NCBI GenBank assembly: GCA_964619935.1
Contig: CAZUGO010000059.1
Location: forward strand, 1 to 64,000
Length of the DNA: 64,000 bases
Reading direction: 5' to 3'
Source: CAZUGO01 sp964619935
GTDB taxonomy: Bacteria > Planctomycetota > Phycisphaerae > UBA1845 > CAIVHJ01
The first letter of the stretch is position 1. Every line of letters starts with the position of its first letter. Below are positions 51,188 through 62,300 of the stretch, in pieces. The position numbers were made by a program, and so were the translations under genes. Under the pieces are notes generated by a model that was given only the letters and a program-made list of their open reading frames with translations, was not told the DNA's origin and did not search any database.

Positions 51188-53764
51188 TCATTCACGACCG
51201 GATGGGGCCGCCGTGGCGGGGGCCGGATCCTCGGTCCGAGCCCGCAGGTCGGTCAAGACCGCCAGGTTGGCGTGGTCCGTCGCCGGCAGCAGAAGTTCTG
51301 CCGCGCTGATGGCCCGGTGGCATTCTCCCAACTTGTCGCGTGCCAGGAGCACCTCGCCCAGTTCAATCCAACAGGATGCGTTCTGGCCGTCCGGCTGCCC
51401 GGTGGCCCGTCTTGCCGCTTGCTCGGCAAGCTCCAAGTCCCTCAAAGATTCAGGGACGGCAGTTCGAAAAGTTCTGCTCGCGATACCCAGGGCGGCGCTT
51501 TCCACGGCCGGCTCTTCGATAACACACCTGCTGATTCGAAGCGCGCGCCGAAGGGTGTGGATGGCGTCTGCTTCCTGGCCGGCACTCCGCTGCATTTGGG
51601 AAAGCGTAACAAGATCGTTCAGCAGCAGAGTTGCGTTTGGGGGATTCTGGTTGAAGATTTCTTCCCGCAGGTCCACGACTCGCATCACGAGTTCGATGGC
51701 TGAATCCGCCGCTCCCATGGCGTCCAGAATCTTTGCCTTGACAAATAGACAAAGTGCCAAGAGTTCCTGACAGTGCCTCGATTCAGCATCGAGCTCAAAG
51801 AGCCCGTTGGCAAGCTCTGCCGCGCGATTCGCATGGGCCAGTCCATCATCGAGCATCCCGAGGCTCAGTTCCGTAATAACGAGCATCGCGTACGTCGATG
51901 CGGTGAGGTGCTGGTATTCGGCATGGCTTGGCTTGATCTCGAGCAGCTTCTCACCGGCGCCAAGTCCCTTGAGCAGAATACTCCTTTTGAGGTCGTCGTT
52001 CCCCGGTGGTACTAATCCCGCTCGCTGACCGCAGGACGACAGCATGGCGTGGAGGTGCACCGGCTGATTGGGATCGAGCCGCACCAGCTGTTCAGCTAAC
52101 TCCTGCTGCTGTGCACGGCGAGAAGCAGCAAGCTCAAGGTCTCCACAGTGCTCTGCTATCCACCCGCAGCGCTCGTAACTCCACACCAGCCACCGAACAT
52201 GCGCGAGCTCCCCGGGCTCATGCGCGGCCAGGGATTCATCGATCTCCAGTGCTTCCTTGTAAAGCCGCCCGGCTTCCTCGAATTCCCATTTGGCCTTATG
52301 AACGTCACCCCTTCGGACCAGGGCAAGGGAGAACTTACGCAACAGGCGGCTGTCACTGCCATCGAGAGACAGCTCCCGGAAGACGCGAAGGGCGCTGCCA
52401 AACAGTGCCGAAGCCTCTTCGTGCCGGCCAAGTGTCAGTGCGATGTCGCCGAGCTCAAGTTCTGCAAGACCGATTCGTTCCGCTATCGCCGGGCTGCTGT
52501 GCTCTGCTTGCAGCGCGTGCAGGCGATTGAAGGCATCATGGAGGATGTGGTCTCGGGTCTCGCGCCCGCCGGGTAGTTCCCTGAGGCGGTTCGAGATTTC
52601 TTGGACCACAAAGGCAAGCGTTTCGAGGTAGTCAGCTGTGGCAGACGATGCGACCTGCTCAGCGGCACGCGTACGGCCGAGCAGATGGGTCACGGTAGCA
52701 GCATAGCCGAGCACGATGAGAAAAAGCGCCGCCGCGACGCTGGACATCACCCAGTGCCGGCGTAGGAATTTGCGCGCAAGCTGAGTCGTACTGTACTGTG
52801 CGGCGCTGATGGGCTCACCCCGGCGGTAGCGGCGGACGTCATCGAGAAGCGCACTCACGGTCTGGTAGCGTGATGTCTTCGATCGTTCCAGGCACTTCAG
52901 CACGATGGCGTCAAGTTCACGGGGGGTGCCCGGCAGGATCTGGCCGGGGCGGGGGGGCTCCTCTTCGACAATGCACTTCACCAATTCGTGCAGCGACCCG
53001 CATTCCGGCCTCGGTGGCTCGCCGGTTATGATGAGGAAGAGCAGGAGCCCGAGCGCGGACACATCGGTTCGAACATCGATCTCTTCCGGCCGTCCCGTAA
53101 CCTGCTCCGGTGCGGCCCAGGCAAGCGATCCGACGAACCGCCCCTCAGCCGTCACTGCTTCAGTCGGCCCGGCGTCCTCACGAAGAATCCTTGCAAGTCC
53201 AAAATCCACAATGTGTGGCGTCCCGCCGGCGTCGACGAGCACATTGGACGGTTTAAGGTCCCGGTGAATGATGCCCCGCTGGTGGGCGGCCTCCACGCCG
53301 CGGCACATGCCCTGAAACAGTTTCAAGAGCTGGTCCGGTGCCAGATCCTCCGCGCAGAGATAGCGGCCGAGTGGCTGCCCCCTGACCAAATCCATCACCA
53401 GGAAGTACCGTCCGCTCGCGCATCCGCCGTCATGAAGCCGCACGACGTTGGGATGTTTCAGGGCCGCCAGTGATTCGACCTCGCTCCGGAACCGGTGCTG
53501 GGCCAATTGGCTCGCAGAAACTCCGGAGTACAGCACCTTGATGGCAACGATCTGGGTTGTGGATTCCTGGACGCCCTGGTACACGACGCCCTGGCCACCG
53601 CGGTGGACTTCCCGTGTGATCTGGTAGCCTGGGATTTCTGGAAATGGTTCTTTGTGAAGCGTCGCAAGGCTCTGCTTGGCCACCTCAGCCTGGCCGCGAG
53701 CGCCCGCAACCAGCGCTTTCACGGTTTGAGGTGCCACGCAACTGTCCTGTACCGGCTTCAGCAT
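51188..53764 (-). CDS. Transmembrane Ser/Thr protein kinase with TPR-like C-terminus
   Basis: 858 residues. Kinase domain about 47-310: GGQGVVY glycine loop (56-62), VAIK with Lys 76, HRDLKPSN with catalytic Asp 169, DFGLA with Asp 187, and WAAPEQVTG. One transmembrane helix (about 338-360) is followed by a 480-residue extracytoplasmic helical solenoid of TPR-like repeats (LGRHEEASALFGSALRVFREL; EFEEAGRLYKEALEIDESLAAH). This PknB-like topology is abundant in planctomycetes. It starts 18 bp after the ECF sigma gene on the same strand, so the two are very likely one operon. Confidence 0.95.
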   Translation of the reverse strand: MLKPVQDSCVAPQTVKALVAGARGQAEVAKQSLATLHKEPFPEIPGYQITREVHRGGQGVVYQGVQESTTQIVAIKVLYSGVSASQLAQHRFRSEVESLAALKHPNVVRLHDGGCASGRYFLVMDLVRGQPLGRYLCAEDLAPDQLLKLFQGMCRGVEAAHQRGIIHRDLKPSNVLVDAGGTPHIVDFGLARILREDAGPTEAVTAEGRFVGSLAWAAPEQVTGRPEEIDVRTDVSALGLLLFLIITGEPPRPECGSLHELVKCIVEEEPPRPGQILPGTPRELDAIVLKCLERSKTSRYQTVSALLDDVRRYRRGEPISAAQYSTTQLARKFLRRHWVMSSVAAALFLIVLGYAATVTHLLGRTRAAEQVASSATADYLETLAFVVQEISNRLRELPGGRETRDHILHDAFNRLHALQAEHSSPAIAERIGLAELELGDIALTLGRHEEASALFGSALRVFRELSLDGSDSRLLRKFSLALVRRGDVHKAKWEFEEAGRLYKEALEIDESLAAHEPGELAHVRWLVWSYERCGWIAEHCGDLELAASRRAQQQELAEQLVRLDPNQPVHLHAMLSSCGQRAGLVPPGNDDLKRSILLKGLGAGEKLLEIKPSHAEYQHLTASTYAMLVITELSLGMLDDGLAHANRAAELANGLFELDAESRHCQELLALCLFVKAKILDAMGAADSAIELVMRVVDLREEIFNQNPPNATLLLNDLVTLSQMQRSAGQEADAIHTLRRALRISRCVIEEPAVESAALGIASRTFRTAVPESLRDLELAEQAARRATGQPDGQNASCWIELGEVLLARDKLGECHRAISAAELLLPATDHANLAVLTDLRARTEDPAPATAAPSGRE

Positions 53765-53782
53765 CCACGCACCTGATGGGAA

Positions 53783-54409
53783 CTATGAAGAACTCCATCC
53801 TCGGCCGGCAAGCACGCGCCTCAGGCGATCATGGGCTCTCGCCTTCAGCATGTAGACGGCCGGCACGCTCCGACGCATTTCCTCCGCGACCGCCGAAGCG
53901 GGTAGGCCCTCGAGGTCATGCCTTCGAACCACGAGGGCATAATCAGGAGGCAGCAGCTTCAAGGCACCTTCAACGGCGTCCCTGGCTTCACCCCGGCAGG
54001 CATCCTCGCTGGGCGTCGTGGGCGCTGTGCCGAGCTGCAGCAGGAGTTCAATGTAGGAGTCCCCGACGTTGCGGATCCTCTTATTCGGATCCGGCCTTCG
54101 TTTGCGGCGAAGTGCGCGGATGGCATCAATCAGGTTGGACCTGGCGATGGCGAGCAGCCAGTTGAAGACCGAGCCATTAGCAGCCCTGCGAAATTCGCCG
54201 ATATCCAGGAAGGCCTCGATGTAGGTCACCTGGAGCACATCTTCGACGTCGATTGCTCCCAGATATCGCTTTCCGACTCGCGCCTTCAGGGTTGCAGCGA
54301 GGCGAGAATGAGAGCGCTCCAGAAGCTCCGAAAGAGCGTCTTCATCGCCCGTAGCGAGTCTCGCGGCAAGTTCATCCTCATTGGTTGGCATGGAGTTGGC
54401 GTTGGCCAC
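53783..54409 (-). CDS. ECF-type RNA polymerase sigma factor
   Basis: 208 residues. Region 2: LLERSHSRLAATLKARVGKRYLGAIDVEDVLQVTYIEAFLDIGEF, FNWLLAIARSNLIDAIRALRRKRR. Region 4: ALKLLPPDYALVVRRHDLEGLPASAVAEEMRRSVPAVYMLKARAHDRLRRVL. GTG 54409 (AGGA 8 nt upstream) is preferred over ATG 54391. It is paired with the TPR kinase immediately downstream. In planctomycetes such pairs are common, and the kinase probably modulates the sigma factor or its regulator. Confidence 0.92.
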   Translation of the reverse strand: MANANSMPTNEDELAARLATGDEDALSELLERSHSRLAATLKARVGKRYLGAIDVEDVLQVTYIEAFLDIGEFRRAANGSVFNWLLAIARSNLIDAIRALRRKRRPDPNKRIRNVGDSYIELLLQLGTAPTTPSEDACRGEARDAVEGALKLLPPDYALVVRRHDLEGLPASAVAEEMRRSVPAVYMLKARAHDRLRRVLAGRGWSSS

Positions 54410-54503
54410 ACGGCTATCCTACCCGATCGGGTAGCGATTTTCAGCACTTTGCCCGTTAGGCCGCGCGGGATTTGGACGCTCCAAGCACTTACTGCTTCAG
54501 CAC

Positions 54504-54538
54504 GCTCCTGTCCTTAAAGGAAATCCAGGATCAGGAGC
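54504..54538 (+). promoter_or_regulatory. Hairpin sequestering the ribosome-binding site of the LuxR-type gene
   Basis: GCTCCTGTCCT (54504-54514) pairs with AGGA-T-CAGGAGC (54527-54538), an 11-bp stem with one bulged T and a 12-nt loop. The AGGAG ribosome-binding site (54533-54537) of the GTG at 54545 lies within the stem, so folding would hide it. Confidence 0.6.
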
Positions 54539-54544
54539 AGCAGC

Positions 54545-54826
54545 GTGCCGGGAGATTTGCCGGAGCTTTTCACAACGGAGGAATGGCGAGAGTTGGCCAA
54601 AGCACTCCACCTGACCCGCAGGCAACGGCAGGTGGCCCGGCGTCTCTGCCTAGGGCTGAAGAACAGGGAAATGGCAGAGGAGATGTCTGTTGCAGAAGAC
54701 ACCATCCGGCTGCACATGCGGGAGCTCTACCGCAAGCTGGGCGTCGGCCAGAGAGTTGGCGTGGTGGTGAAGCTGGTTCTGGCACACAGACAATCGACTC
54801 AACGCCGAACCTACACAAACGGGTAG
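54545..54826 (+). CDS. LuxR-type helix-turn-helix regulator, single-domain
   Basis: 93 residues, with no receiver or sensor domain. The HTH reads LTRRQRQVARRLCLGLKNREMAEEMSVAEDTIRLHMRELYRKLGVGQRVGVV, the standard LuxR/NarL pattern (LTxRExxVxxLxxxGxxNxEIAxxLxxSxxTVxxHxxxIxxKL) with minor changes. It should bind DNA as a dimer. GTG 54545 has AGGAG 8 nt upstream, buried in a hairpin. It is divergent from the sigma/kinase pair and upstream of exported-protein genes, which are candidate targets. Confidence 0.9.
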   Translation: MPGDLPELFTTEEWRELAKALHLTRRQRQVARRLCLGLKNREMAEEMSVAEDTIRLHMRELYRKLGVGQRVGVVVKLVLAHRQSTQRRTYTNG

Positions 54827-54827
54827 A

Positions 54828-54855
54828 TTGCTGATGCGAATTCCGTTGGTATATT
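54828..54855 (+). promoter_or_regulatory. Candidate promoter of the glycine-rich protein gene
   Basis: TTGCTG (54828-54833), 16 bp, TATATT (54850-54855). The predicted start is near 54862, leaving a leader of about 80 nt before ATG 54944. It begins right after the LuxR-type gene's stop. Confidence 0.45.
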
Positions 54856-54943
54856 GAAGCGCCAATACCCGAAAGACTGGACTCATGTTCTGGTGCGGAT
54901 TCCGGAGCTATTTCCCGCCCCCCTGTTTCTCGGAGGTTGTAAG

Positions 54944-56236
54944 ATGCGAAGTCTGATTTGCTGCGGACTACTGCTCACCATTACGAATACCACTCTAGCC
55001 CAAGTCAATCTACCCGGCCAGAACCAGGGTTCCGATGGTCCGTTCATGCCAACGTCAAACACGACCATCGACCTTTCCTTGGCGGCAACAGGAGTCTGGG
55101 ACGACCCTGGTGAAGGCAATGGGATTTACGACCCGGTCAAATGGGCTGTTGTCTTCAAGTACTCATCAGTTGATATCCCATCCGGCGTAACCGTGTCGTT
55201 CCTGAATCACCCATCCGGCGCCCCCGTGATCTGGCTGGTCAACGGCCCTGTCAATATTGCCGGTACGGTGACCTTGAACGGGTCGGGCGGGCACGGCCCC
55301 AGCTCAGTGCGCACCTATGCTGTTCCGGGTCCCGGCGGCTTTCGGGGAGGACGTGGCTCGGATATTGCGTCAACCGCCGCTGCTGGCTTCGGTCCCGGGG
55401 GAGCTGTTACGGGTGGTGACGGTGACTCCGGAGGAGCCGGTGGCAGTTACATCACCGTGGGCCAAAGCGGAGGAGGTGCCGGTCAACAGGTAGGTGAATC
55501 CTATGGCAATGCAGGCATCCTGCCGTTGCTGGGGGGATCCGGAGGGGGCGGTGGCAGGAACGGAGGCCTAGGTTCCGGAGGTGGCGCCGGGGCCGGGGCC
55601 CTTCTGATTGCCTGCCCCGAACATTTTCAACTAGACGGCCTGATCCGAGCGAACGGAGGAGGCGGGGCTAACGATGGAACCGGAAACTCCGACGGCGATG
55701 GCGGGGGCGGGGCCGGTGGTGGGATTCGCCTGATCGCAGATTCAATTGCCGGCCTCGGCAGTCTGCAAGCCGTTGGAGGTTCTGGTCCGGACGCGGGCGG
55801 AGGCGGCGGTTTCGGTGGTATCCGGGTCGAAGCCAATATCAACAAGCTAGTTGAGCCCGGGGACCCGCTTTACACATTCGGTTTACCCGGCATGGAGGCC
55901 ATCATCTGGCCGGACGAACTCGCGCCGGTTGTTCGTAGCATCACGCTGGCGGGTCAATTGGTTCCTTCGGATCCGCGTGCTCAATTATCCTATCCCAACG
56001 CCGACATTCTCATGTCAGACGGTACGGGTGCACTTCTGATCATCGAGACCGAGAACATCCCGCTGCCGCCTGAAGGCTCGGTGACCGTCAAAGTAGCGCC
56101 GGCCCTTGGTGCTCCCTTCACAGTCGGGGCCGCGTACCAGTCCACAGCCGGAATAATTTCCACTTGGCATGCGGCTCTCGATCTACCCGACGGTCATTGT
56201 GTCATCCAGGCTCACGCCAAGATACAGCAACAGTAG
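54944..56236 (+). CDS. Exported glycine-rich protein
   Basis: 430 residues from ATG 54944 (GGAGG 7 nt upstream). A signal peptide (MRSLICCGLLLTITNTTLAQ) is followed by a beta-rich part (VTVSFLNHPSGAPVIWLVNGPVNIAGTVTLNG), and residues 118-300 are repeatedly glycine-rich (GGSGGGGGRNGGLGSGGGAG; GDGGGGAGGGIRLIADSI). The alternation of glycine-rich loops with short IRLIAxSI / IRVEANI strands suggests a right-handed beta-helix surface protein. The last 110 residues (VVRSITLAGQLVPSDPRAQL) are not glycine-rich. The family is not recognised. Confidence 0.75.
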   Translation: MRSLICCGLLLTITNTTLAQVNLPGQNQGSDGPFMPTSNTTIDLSLAATGVWDDPGEGNGIYDPVKWAVVFKYSSVDIPSGVTVSFLNHPSGAPVIWLVNGPVNIAGTVTLNGSGGHGPSSVRTYAVPGPGGFRGGRGSDIASTAAAGFGPGGAVTGGDGDSGGAGGSYITVGQSGGGAGQQVGESYGNAGILPLLGGSGGGGGRNGGLGSGGGAGAGALLIACPEHFQLDGLIRANGGGGANDGTGNSDGDGGGGAGGGIRLIADSIAGLGSLQAVGGSGPDAGGGGGFGGIRVEANINKLVEPGDPLYTFGLPGMEAIIWPDELAPVVRSITLAGQLVPSDPRAQLSYPNADILMSDGTGALLIIETENIPLPPEGSVTVKVAPALGAPFTVGAAYQSTAGIISTWHAALDLPDGHCVIQAHAKIQQQ

Positions 56237-56313
56237 TAGGCGTCTGAGTGTTGCCGGTCGTTCAGAACCGGCGGCCTGATGTGTCGTTCTTGTCGCCAAG
56301 CGCGGGACACCCA

Positions 56314-59300
56314 ATGAAATTGCTGGTCTGGGCAGTCATGTGGTTCGTCACCTTTGGCGTGACCTTCTGGGTGGCCATAAATCCACCGCCGGGCAGTTCG
56401 GAAGATACTGAGGTGGAGGCCTCAGCGTCCGAACCAGACGAGCCAAGCGTGCTGTGGCCGGTTTCCGCGTGGGCAAGCACCGACCGTGGCTCAGGGCCAC
56501 CGTTCAGGGTTGCCTTCGGAGGCGCCGACTGCAACGGCAATGGCATTCCTGACGATCAGGATATTGCCCAAGGAACAAGTCTTGACTGTAATAGGAACAC
56601 CATCCCAGACGAGTGTGAAATCGCGGAACAACCGGCTCGCGATTGCAACAAGAATGGCATCCTGGACTCGTGTGATATAGCTGTCGGAACCAGCGAAGAC
56701 ATTAACGGCGACGGCGTCCCGGACGAATGCCAGATCGCCAATGACGGCGTCACGCGGGAGTTTTCGGCCTTCGTTGGGGATGTGGGACTGGTACCCGCTT
56801 TCGATGCCATGTCTCGCGAGTTTTCGACGTTCGTAGGCCCGGTACGTGGGATCCCGGTCATCGATGCCAGTTCGCGAGAGTTCTCCATCTTTACGGGCGA
56901 CCTTGGCCCGATTGCCACAACGGACGCCGTGTCCCGCGAATTTTCCGCCTTCGTCGGGGAGCCCCCAATCTCCGTCACCGATGCCAGTTCACGAGAATTC
57001 TCGGTCTTCGCGGGGGATCTTGGGCCTGTTGCCACAACAGACGCTGTGTCCCGCGAGTTCTCAGTATGTGTCGTTGCACCCGACCCACGCCCGCTCCCGG
57101 ACCTAGAGGTGGTCAGTTTCACGCCCCCTGTTGCAGGGTCGCCGGGCGAGATTGTGGAAGTTTCCTGGGTGGTTCGCAACGCCGGCGATGCACCGGCTAC
57201 GGGGCCTTGGACGGAGACCCTGCTCGGTTCAGCGGATCCCAACGTGGGGAACGACGTCACGTTGGGGAGCTTCGTCTTCGACGAAGTGCTCGCCCCTGGA
57301 GAGACCCGGCTGCGCCTGGTAAGCGTGACCATCCCCCCCAACCTCCCGCCGGGCAACTACTTCGCCATTGTGTGCCTGGACACACAGCTCGAGGTGGCGG
57401 AGATCAACGAGCTGAACAACTGTGCGGCCGAGCAGGTCTGCGTCGACTGCCTCCCGCCGGATCTGGTGGTAACCAGCATCGTCGAACCTGCCTTCGGATT
57501 CGACGGTACGACGGTTGAGGTGACCTGGACGGTGACGAACCAGGGCGGAGGCCCGGCGCCGGGAGCCTGGGTGGATGCCGTCTATCTCTCCGAAGACGCC
57601 GTCACGGGCGGCGATACGCTGCTGGCACCGTTCGGTCACATCGGTCCGCTGGCCGCGGGCGGGCAATACACGACCACCCAGAACGTCACGATTCCAGCGG
57701 GTACCAATGGCGATGTCTACATTATCGTCGTCACCGACGCTCAGCACAGCGTCAGCGAACCCGGCGCGGAAGGCAACAACAGCCTGATTGCATCGGGCGC
57801 GACCACCATCATACAGCCCAACCTCCCGGACCTGCAGGTGACGCAGATTGCGGCTCCGGGGATGGCGATCACCGGACAACCCATCACGCTGGCCTGGAAG
57901 GTAACCAACACGGATCTGGCCGGCACGGCGTTGGGCCCGTGGACGGATCGCATTCATCTCTCCGATGACGGTGAACTCGATCCGGACGATCCGGTGATTC
58001 ACAGCGCCGAGTTCGGTTCGGCGTTGCCTCCGCAGACCTTCTACTTCAAGACCGTCCAGCTCACTTTGCCGGAGGAAGGCGGAACGTATTGGTTCTTCGT
58101 CATGACGGACGTTGCGGATGATGTTGTGGAGACGGAGGAGGACAACAACCTCGGCGTACACGTCATGGACGTATCCGAGCCGCCCTATACGGCCACAGTC
58201 CAGGCGGGCATTGAGGTGGCCGCGTCCGACGCGATCTCAAGTGTCAGCATCACCGGACAGGCCATCTCGACCAGCACGCAGAAGCCCGTGCCCGGTGTGG
58301 CAGTCACCGTCCGCATCCGCGTGCAGGGTACCCGACGTGTGTCGATGCCGTTGATCACGGACGACAACGGGAACTACGAGTACACCTTCTACCCGCTACC
58401 CGGGGAGGCCGGGCGCTACAACGTGTTTGCCGACCATCCAAGTGTGATGGAGGATGTTTCCAAGCCTCAGGACACGTTTATCTTGCACAATCTCCGGGCA
58501 GAGCCGGGCCAGGTTAGCGCGTCGCTCGATCTCGGCGATCCGTATCTGGGCCAGGTGGTCCTACGAAACCTCGCCGATGTACCGGTATCCGGAATCACCA
58601 CCGTCGTCGAGGGGGATCCGGCGGGGGTAAGCGTTGAGGTGAATGCACCGGAATCCCTGGCCTCGCTGGGCGTCAATCCCCTGATCTACACGCTGACGGC
58701 CAAGGACAAGGTGGTGCCATCCGGCAAGGTTGCCGTGCACATCCGCGTGGCCATCGGGGGAATGGACGTCGAGGTGGAGACGCTGCAGATCCTGTTCTTC
58801 GTCACGCCACCCGCCGCCAAGCTGAAAGCGACACCCGGCTCTCTGGTCACCACCATGCTGAGGGGTAGCCAGACGCTGGTCAACTTCGCAGTTACCAACA
58901 TCGGCGGGGCGCCCGCTACCGGCGTGCAGGTCCTCGTCCCTTGCTCCCCGAACCCCGGGTGCCTGCCAGGTGCTTCCTGCTCGGTCAATCCAGGCAACTG
59001 TGGGACGGGCCTGTGGCTGAACCTGGCGACTCCGCAGAACCTGGGCACGATCATGCCCGGCGAGACGCGTACGGTGCAACTCAACCTGTTGCCGAGTTCG
59101 ATGCTGCCCCTTGGGGGCTTTAACGGCCAACTGGTCGTGCACGCCAACGAGGACAACGTGAACGTGCCCTTCCTCTTCGTGGCCGTCTCGGATCAGGTCG
59201 GCTCCCTGTCGGTGATCACCGAGGACGAGAACGCGTATTACGGAGAGGGAGGCGATCCCGAGAATGGCGGAGGGCCGCGGTTGCCTAATGCCGCCGTCAC

Positions 59301-62300
59301 GGTCAAAGGGGTGGACCCCAACAACCCCGGGGGCGGGATGGTCGTGGTCGCTCAGGGCAGCAGCGGCGACACCGGAACCTTGTTGATCCCCAAACTCTTC
59401 GAAGGCTTCTATGAGGTGCAGGTCACCGCGCCGGGTCACGGCAGCTTCAGCACCACGGTGCAGATCTTCGCCAATCAGACCACCGAGGTGCGGGCCTTCC
59501 TGCCCGCTCAACAGGTGACGATCGTGTGGTCGGTCATCCCGACAGAAATCGAGGATGTGTACACCATCACCATCGAGGCGCAATTTGTAACGATCGTCCC
59601 GGCGCCGGTGCTCACGGTACAACCCAGTTTGATCGAGCTAGCTCTGGCGCCTGGCGAGTCAACGCAGGTCAATCTCGTCATTACGAATCACGGGATCATT
59701 GCCGCACAAAACACCGAGCTGCTGTTCGGCGCGCACCCCAAGTTCGTGTTTGAGCCGTTGATCACGTTCATCGGGACGCTGGCCGCTCAGAGTTCTATCA
59801 CGGTGCCGCTTACGATCACGCGCTTACCTTCTGCAGTTGCAAGCGGCGACGACTGCACTGAAATCAACGCTGGCCTGCGCTGGAGTTTGGTCTGCATCAT
59901 CGACAGATGGTATTACTTGCCGATCTACTTCATCGATCTGACCGCCACCAAGCCCTGCACGCCGAGCGGCGGCGGTGGACCAGGAGGGGCCGGAGGAGGA
60001 GGGCAACCTGGAGGAGGCCCTGGGAACCCGTTCATCATACCGCCCTCATACGGTAACCCTATCACCTGCGACGCGCCGCCAGTCGCCCCGGATGAAGGTC
60101 CGCCACCCTGCAAGAACGGCACGCCGGAGTGCTGCGACCCGGAGACGGCTGCGGAGGGCGGGGGCCAAGCAGCGGGTGGAGCTGGATCTACCGCCGGGCG
60201 CAAGCATACGGACCCGGTCCGACTCTATTCGGGGGAGCAGTTCCACGTCGTGGAGGATCTGCGTATCCCCGGCCGCGGGCTGGACTTTGCATGGACGCGC
60301 ACCTACCGCTCAAAGGTCGGACCGAACACGGCCATGGGCAACGGCTGGGAGTTCTCGTGCAATGTCTGGCTGGAGGCGGACGAGACCAATCTTGTGCTGC
60401 ACGACGGCAACGGCCGCGCCGACACGTATGAACCGCAGCCCGACAACCGCTGGGGACGCGACGAATTCTGCCACGACATATTCAAGAATCCGGACGCCAC
60501 CTACACCCTTACGTTCGCAAACAAGGGGACCTGGAACTTCAGCAAGCTGGACGGCAGTATCACCGCCGGCAAATTGCTGAGCATGTCCGATCGTAACGGC
60601 AACACCATCACCTATCACTATGACGAACTGGGGCGGCTGGAGAAGGTCACCGACACGCTGGATCGTGATATTGTTATTGCTTACAACCCAGAGGGGTTCA
60701 TCGAGTCAGTGACCGACTTCGCCGGACGGCGGCTGGTCTACGAATACTATCAGGACGGCGACGCGAACGGTTCATTCGGTGATCTCAAGTCGGCCCGGTC
60801 GCCGGTCGTTACGGGCACTTCGACGATGAACGACTTCCCGGACGGCAAGACCACGGTCTACACCTACTCCACGGGGTACGCCGATGATCGGCTGAATCAC
60901 AACCTGACCTCCATCACCGACCCCAAGGGACAGACCTACGTCCAAATCGAGTACTACGAGCCGACGATGGCGAAGATCGACTACACCTTCGATCGTGTCC
61001 GCCGCCAGCACTGGGGCAACATGGGCGACATCGTCGACCTCGTTTACGTCCCGTCGGTGCCTTCGGTGGCGAACCATCAGTCGGTGATGAAGACCCTCGT
61101 CAACGACCGCGTGGGCAACGTCACCGAATACGAGTTCGACATCAGGAACCGCCTGGTGCGGATGCGCGAATTCACCGGCCGGGGCAACCCGGATCAGCCC
61201 ACAACCGTGGGTAGCAACCGCCCGACCGGGAAGCTGCGTCCCGGCGATCCAGCTTTCTTCGAGACCCGTTACGAGTGGAACAACGACTCCAATCTGACCC
61301 AGGCCTTTTATCCTAACGGCAACATCACGCAGTACGTCTACGAGCTGGAGCTGAACCCGGATGTTCATCGCCGCGGCCGCTGCAACCCGCGAGAGATTCA
61401 CCACCTGCCGGGCACGCATACGCCCGTGGGCGATCAGCCGGCCATCGTCGAGCTGATGGAGTACGGTGACGAATTCGGCTGCGGGACCTGCGGATTCAAT
61501 TTCGTGACCATGCACACGGATGCCCGCGGCAACGTCACCATGAACGAGTACGACGACAGCGGCAACCGCACGCACACCACCCACCGTATCCCATCGATCG
61601 TGGAGGACTGGGAATACAATGCCTTCGGCCAGGTGACGGCGCATATCCTGCCCGACAACGGCAGCGGGCACCGCCGGCGCGATGAGTACACCTATCACGA
61701 CAGCGGCCCGCAGCTCGGGTACCTGCACCAGGAGATCGTGGACGCCCCCAATCTGGCCTTGACCTCGACCTACGAATATGACCAGGTGGGGAACGTGACG
61801 CGCATGGTCGACCCCCGGGGCAACGACACGCTCTACCAGGTCAACGCGCTCAATCAGGTGGTGCGTGAAAGATCACGGGAGGTCGAGGCAATTTCAAAAG
61901 TCATGGTCCGCTATGAGCGCGACACATACTACGACGCCAACAACAACGTCGTGCGAGTGGACGTTCAAAACGTGGATGACCAGGGGGTTCTGCGGCCCAA
62001 CTCGCACCTCACGACCGTGTCCGAGTATGAGATCCTGAACAGGCTCACGCGAATCTGCCAGGAGTCGGGCGAGTTCATCGAGGCGATTCCCGGAGCCACC
62101 AACCTGCCTACCTGCGACGGCCTCCCGCAGGAGCACTTCGTGGTCACCGAGCACGAATACGACGCCAACCGCAACCGTACGCTGACCCGCTTCGGCGCGG
62201 CGACCAACGGCAACGATCCGTACAACGCCGTGATGACCCTCTACGACGAGCGTGAGCTGCCCTACCGCGAGATCCGCGCCCCGGGGCATCCGGAAAGCAC

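Noticed and set aside
56743..57066. CRISPR-like regularly spaced repeats
   Set aside because: The units are in-frame, imperfect and contiguous within a long coding sequence, with no constant repeat and variable spacer pattern.
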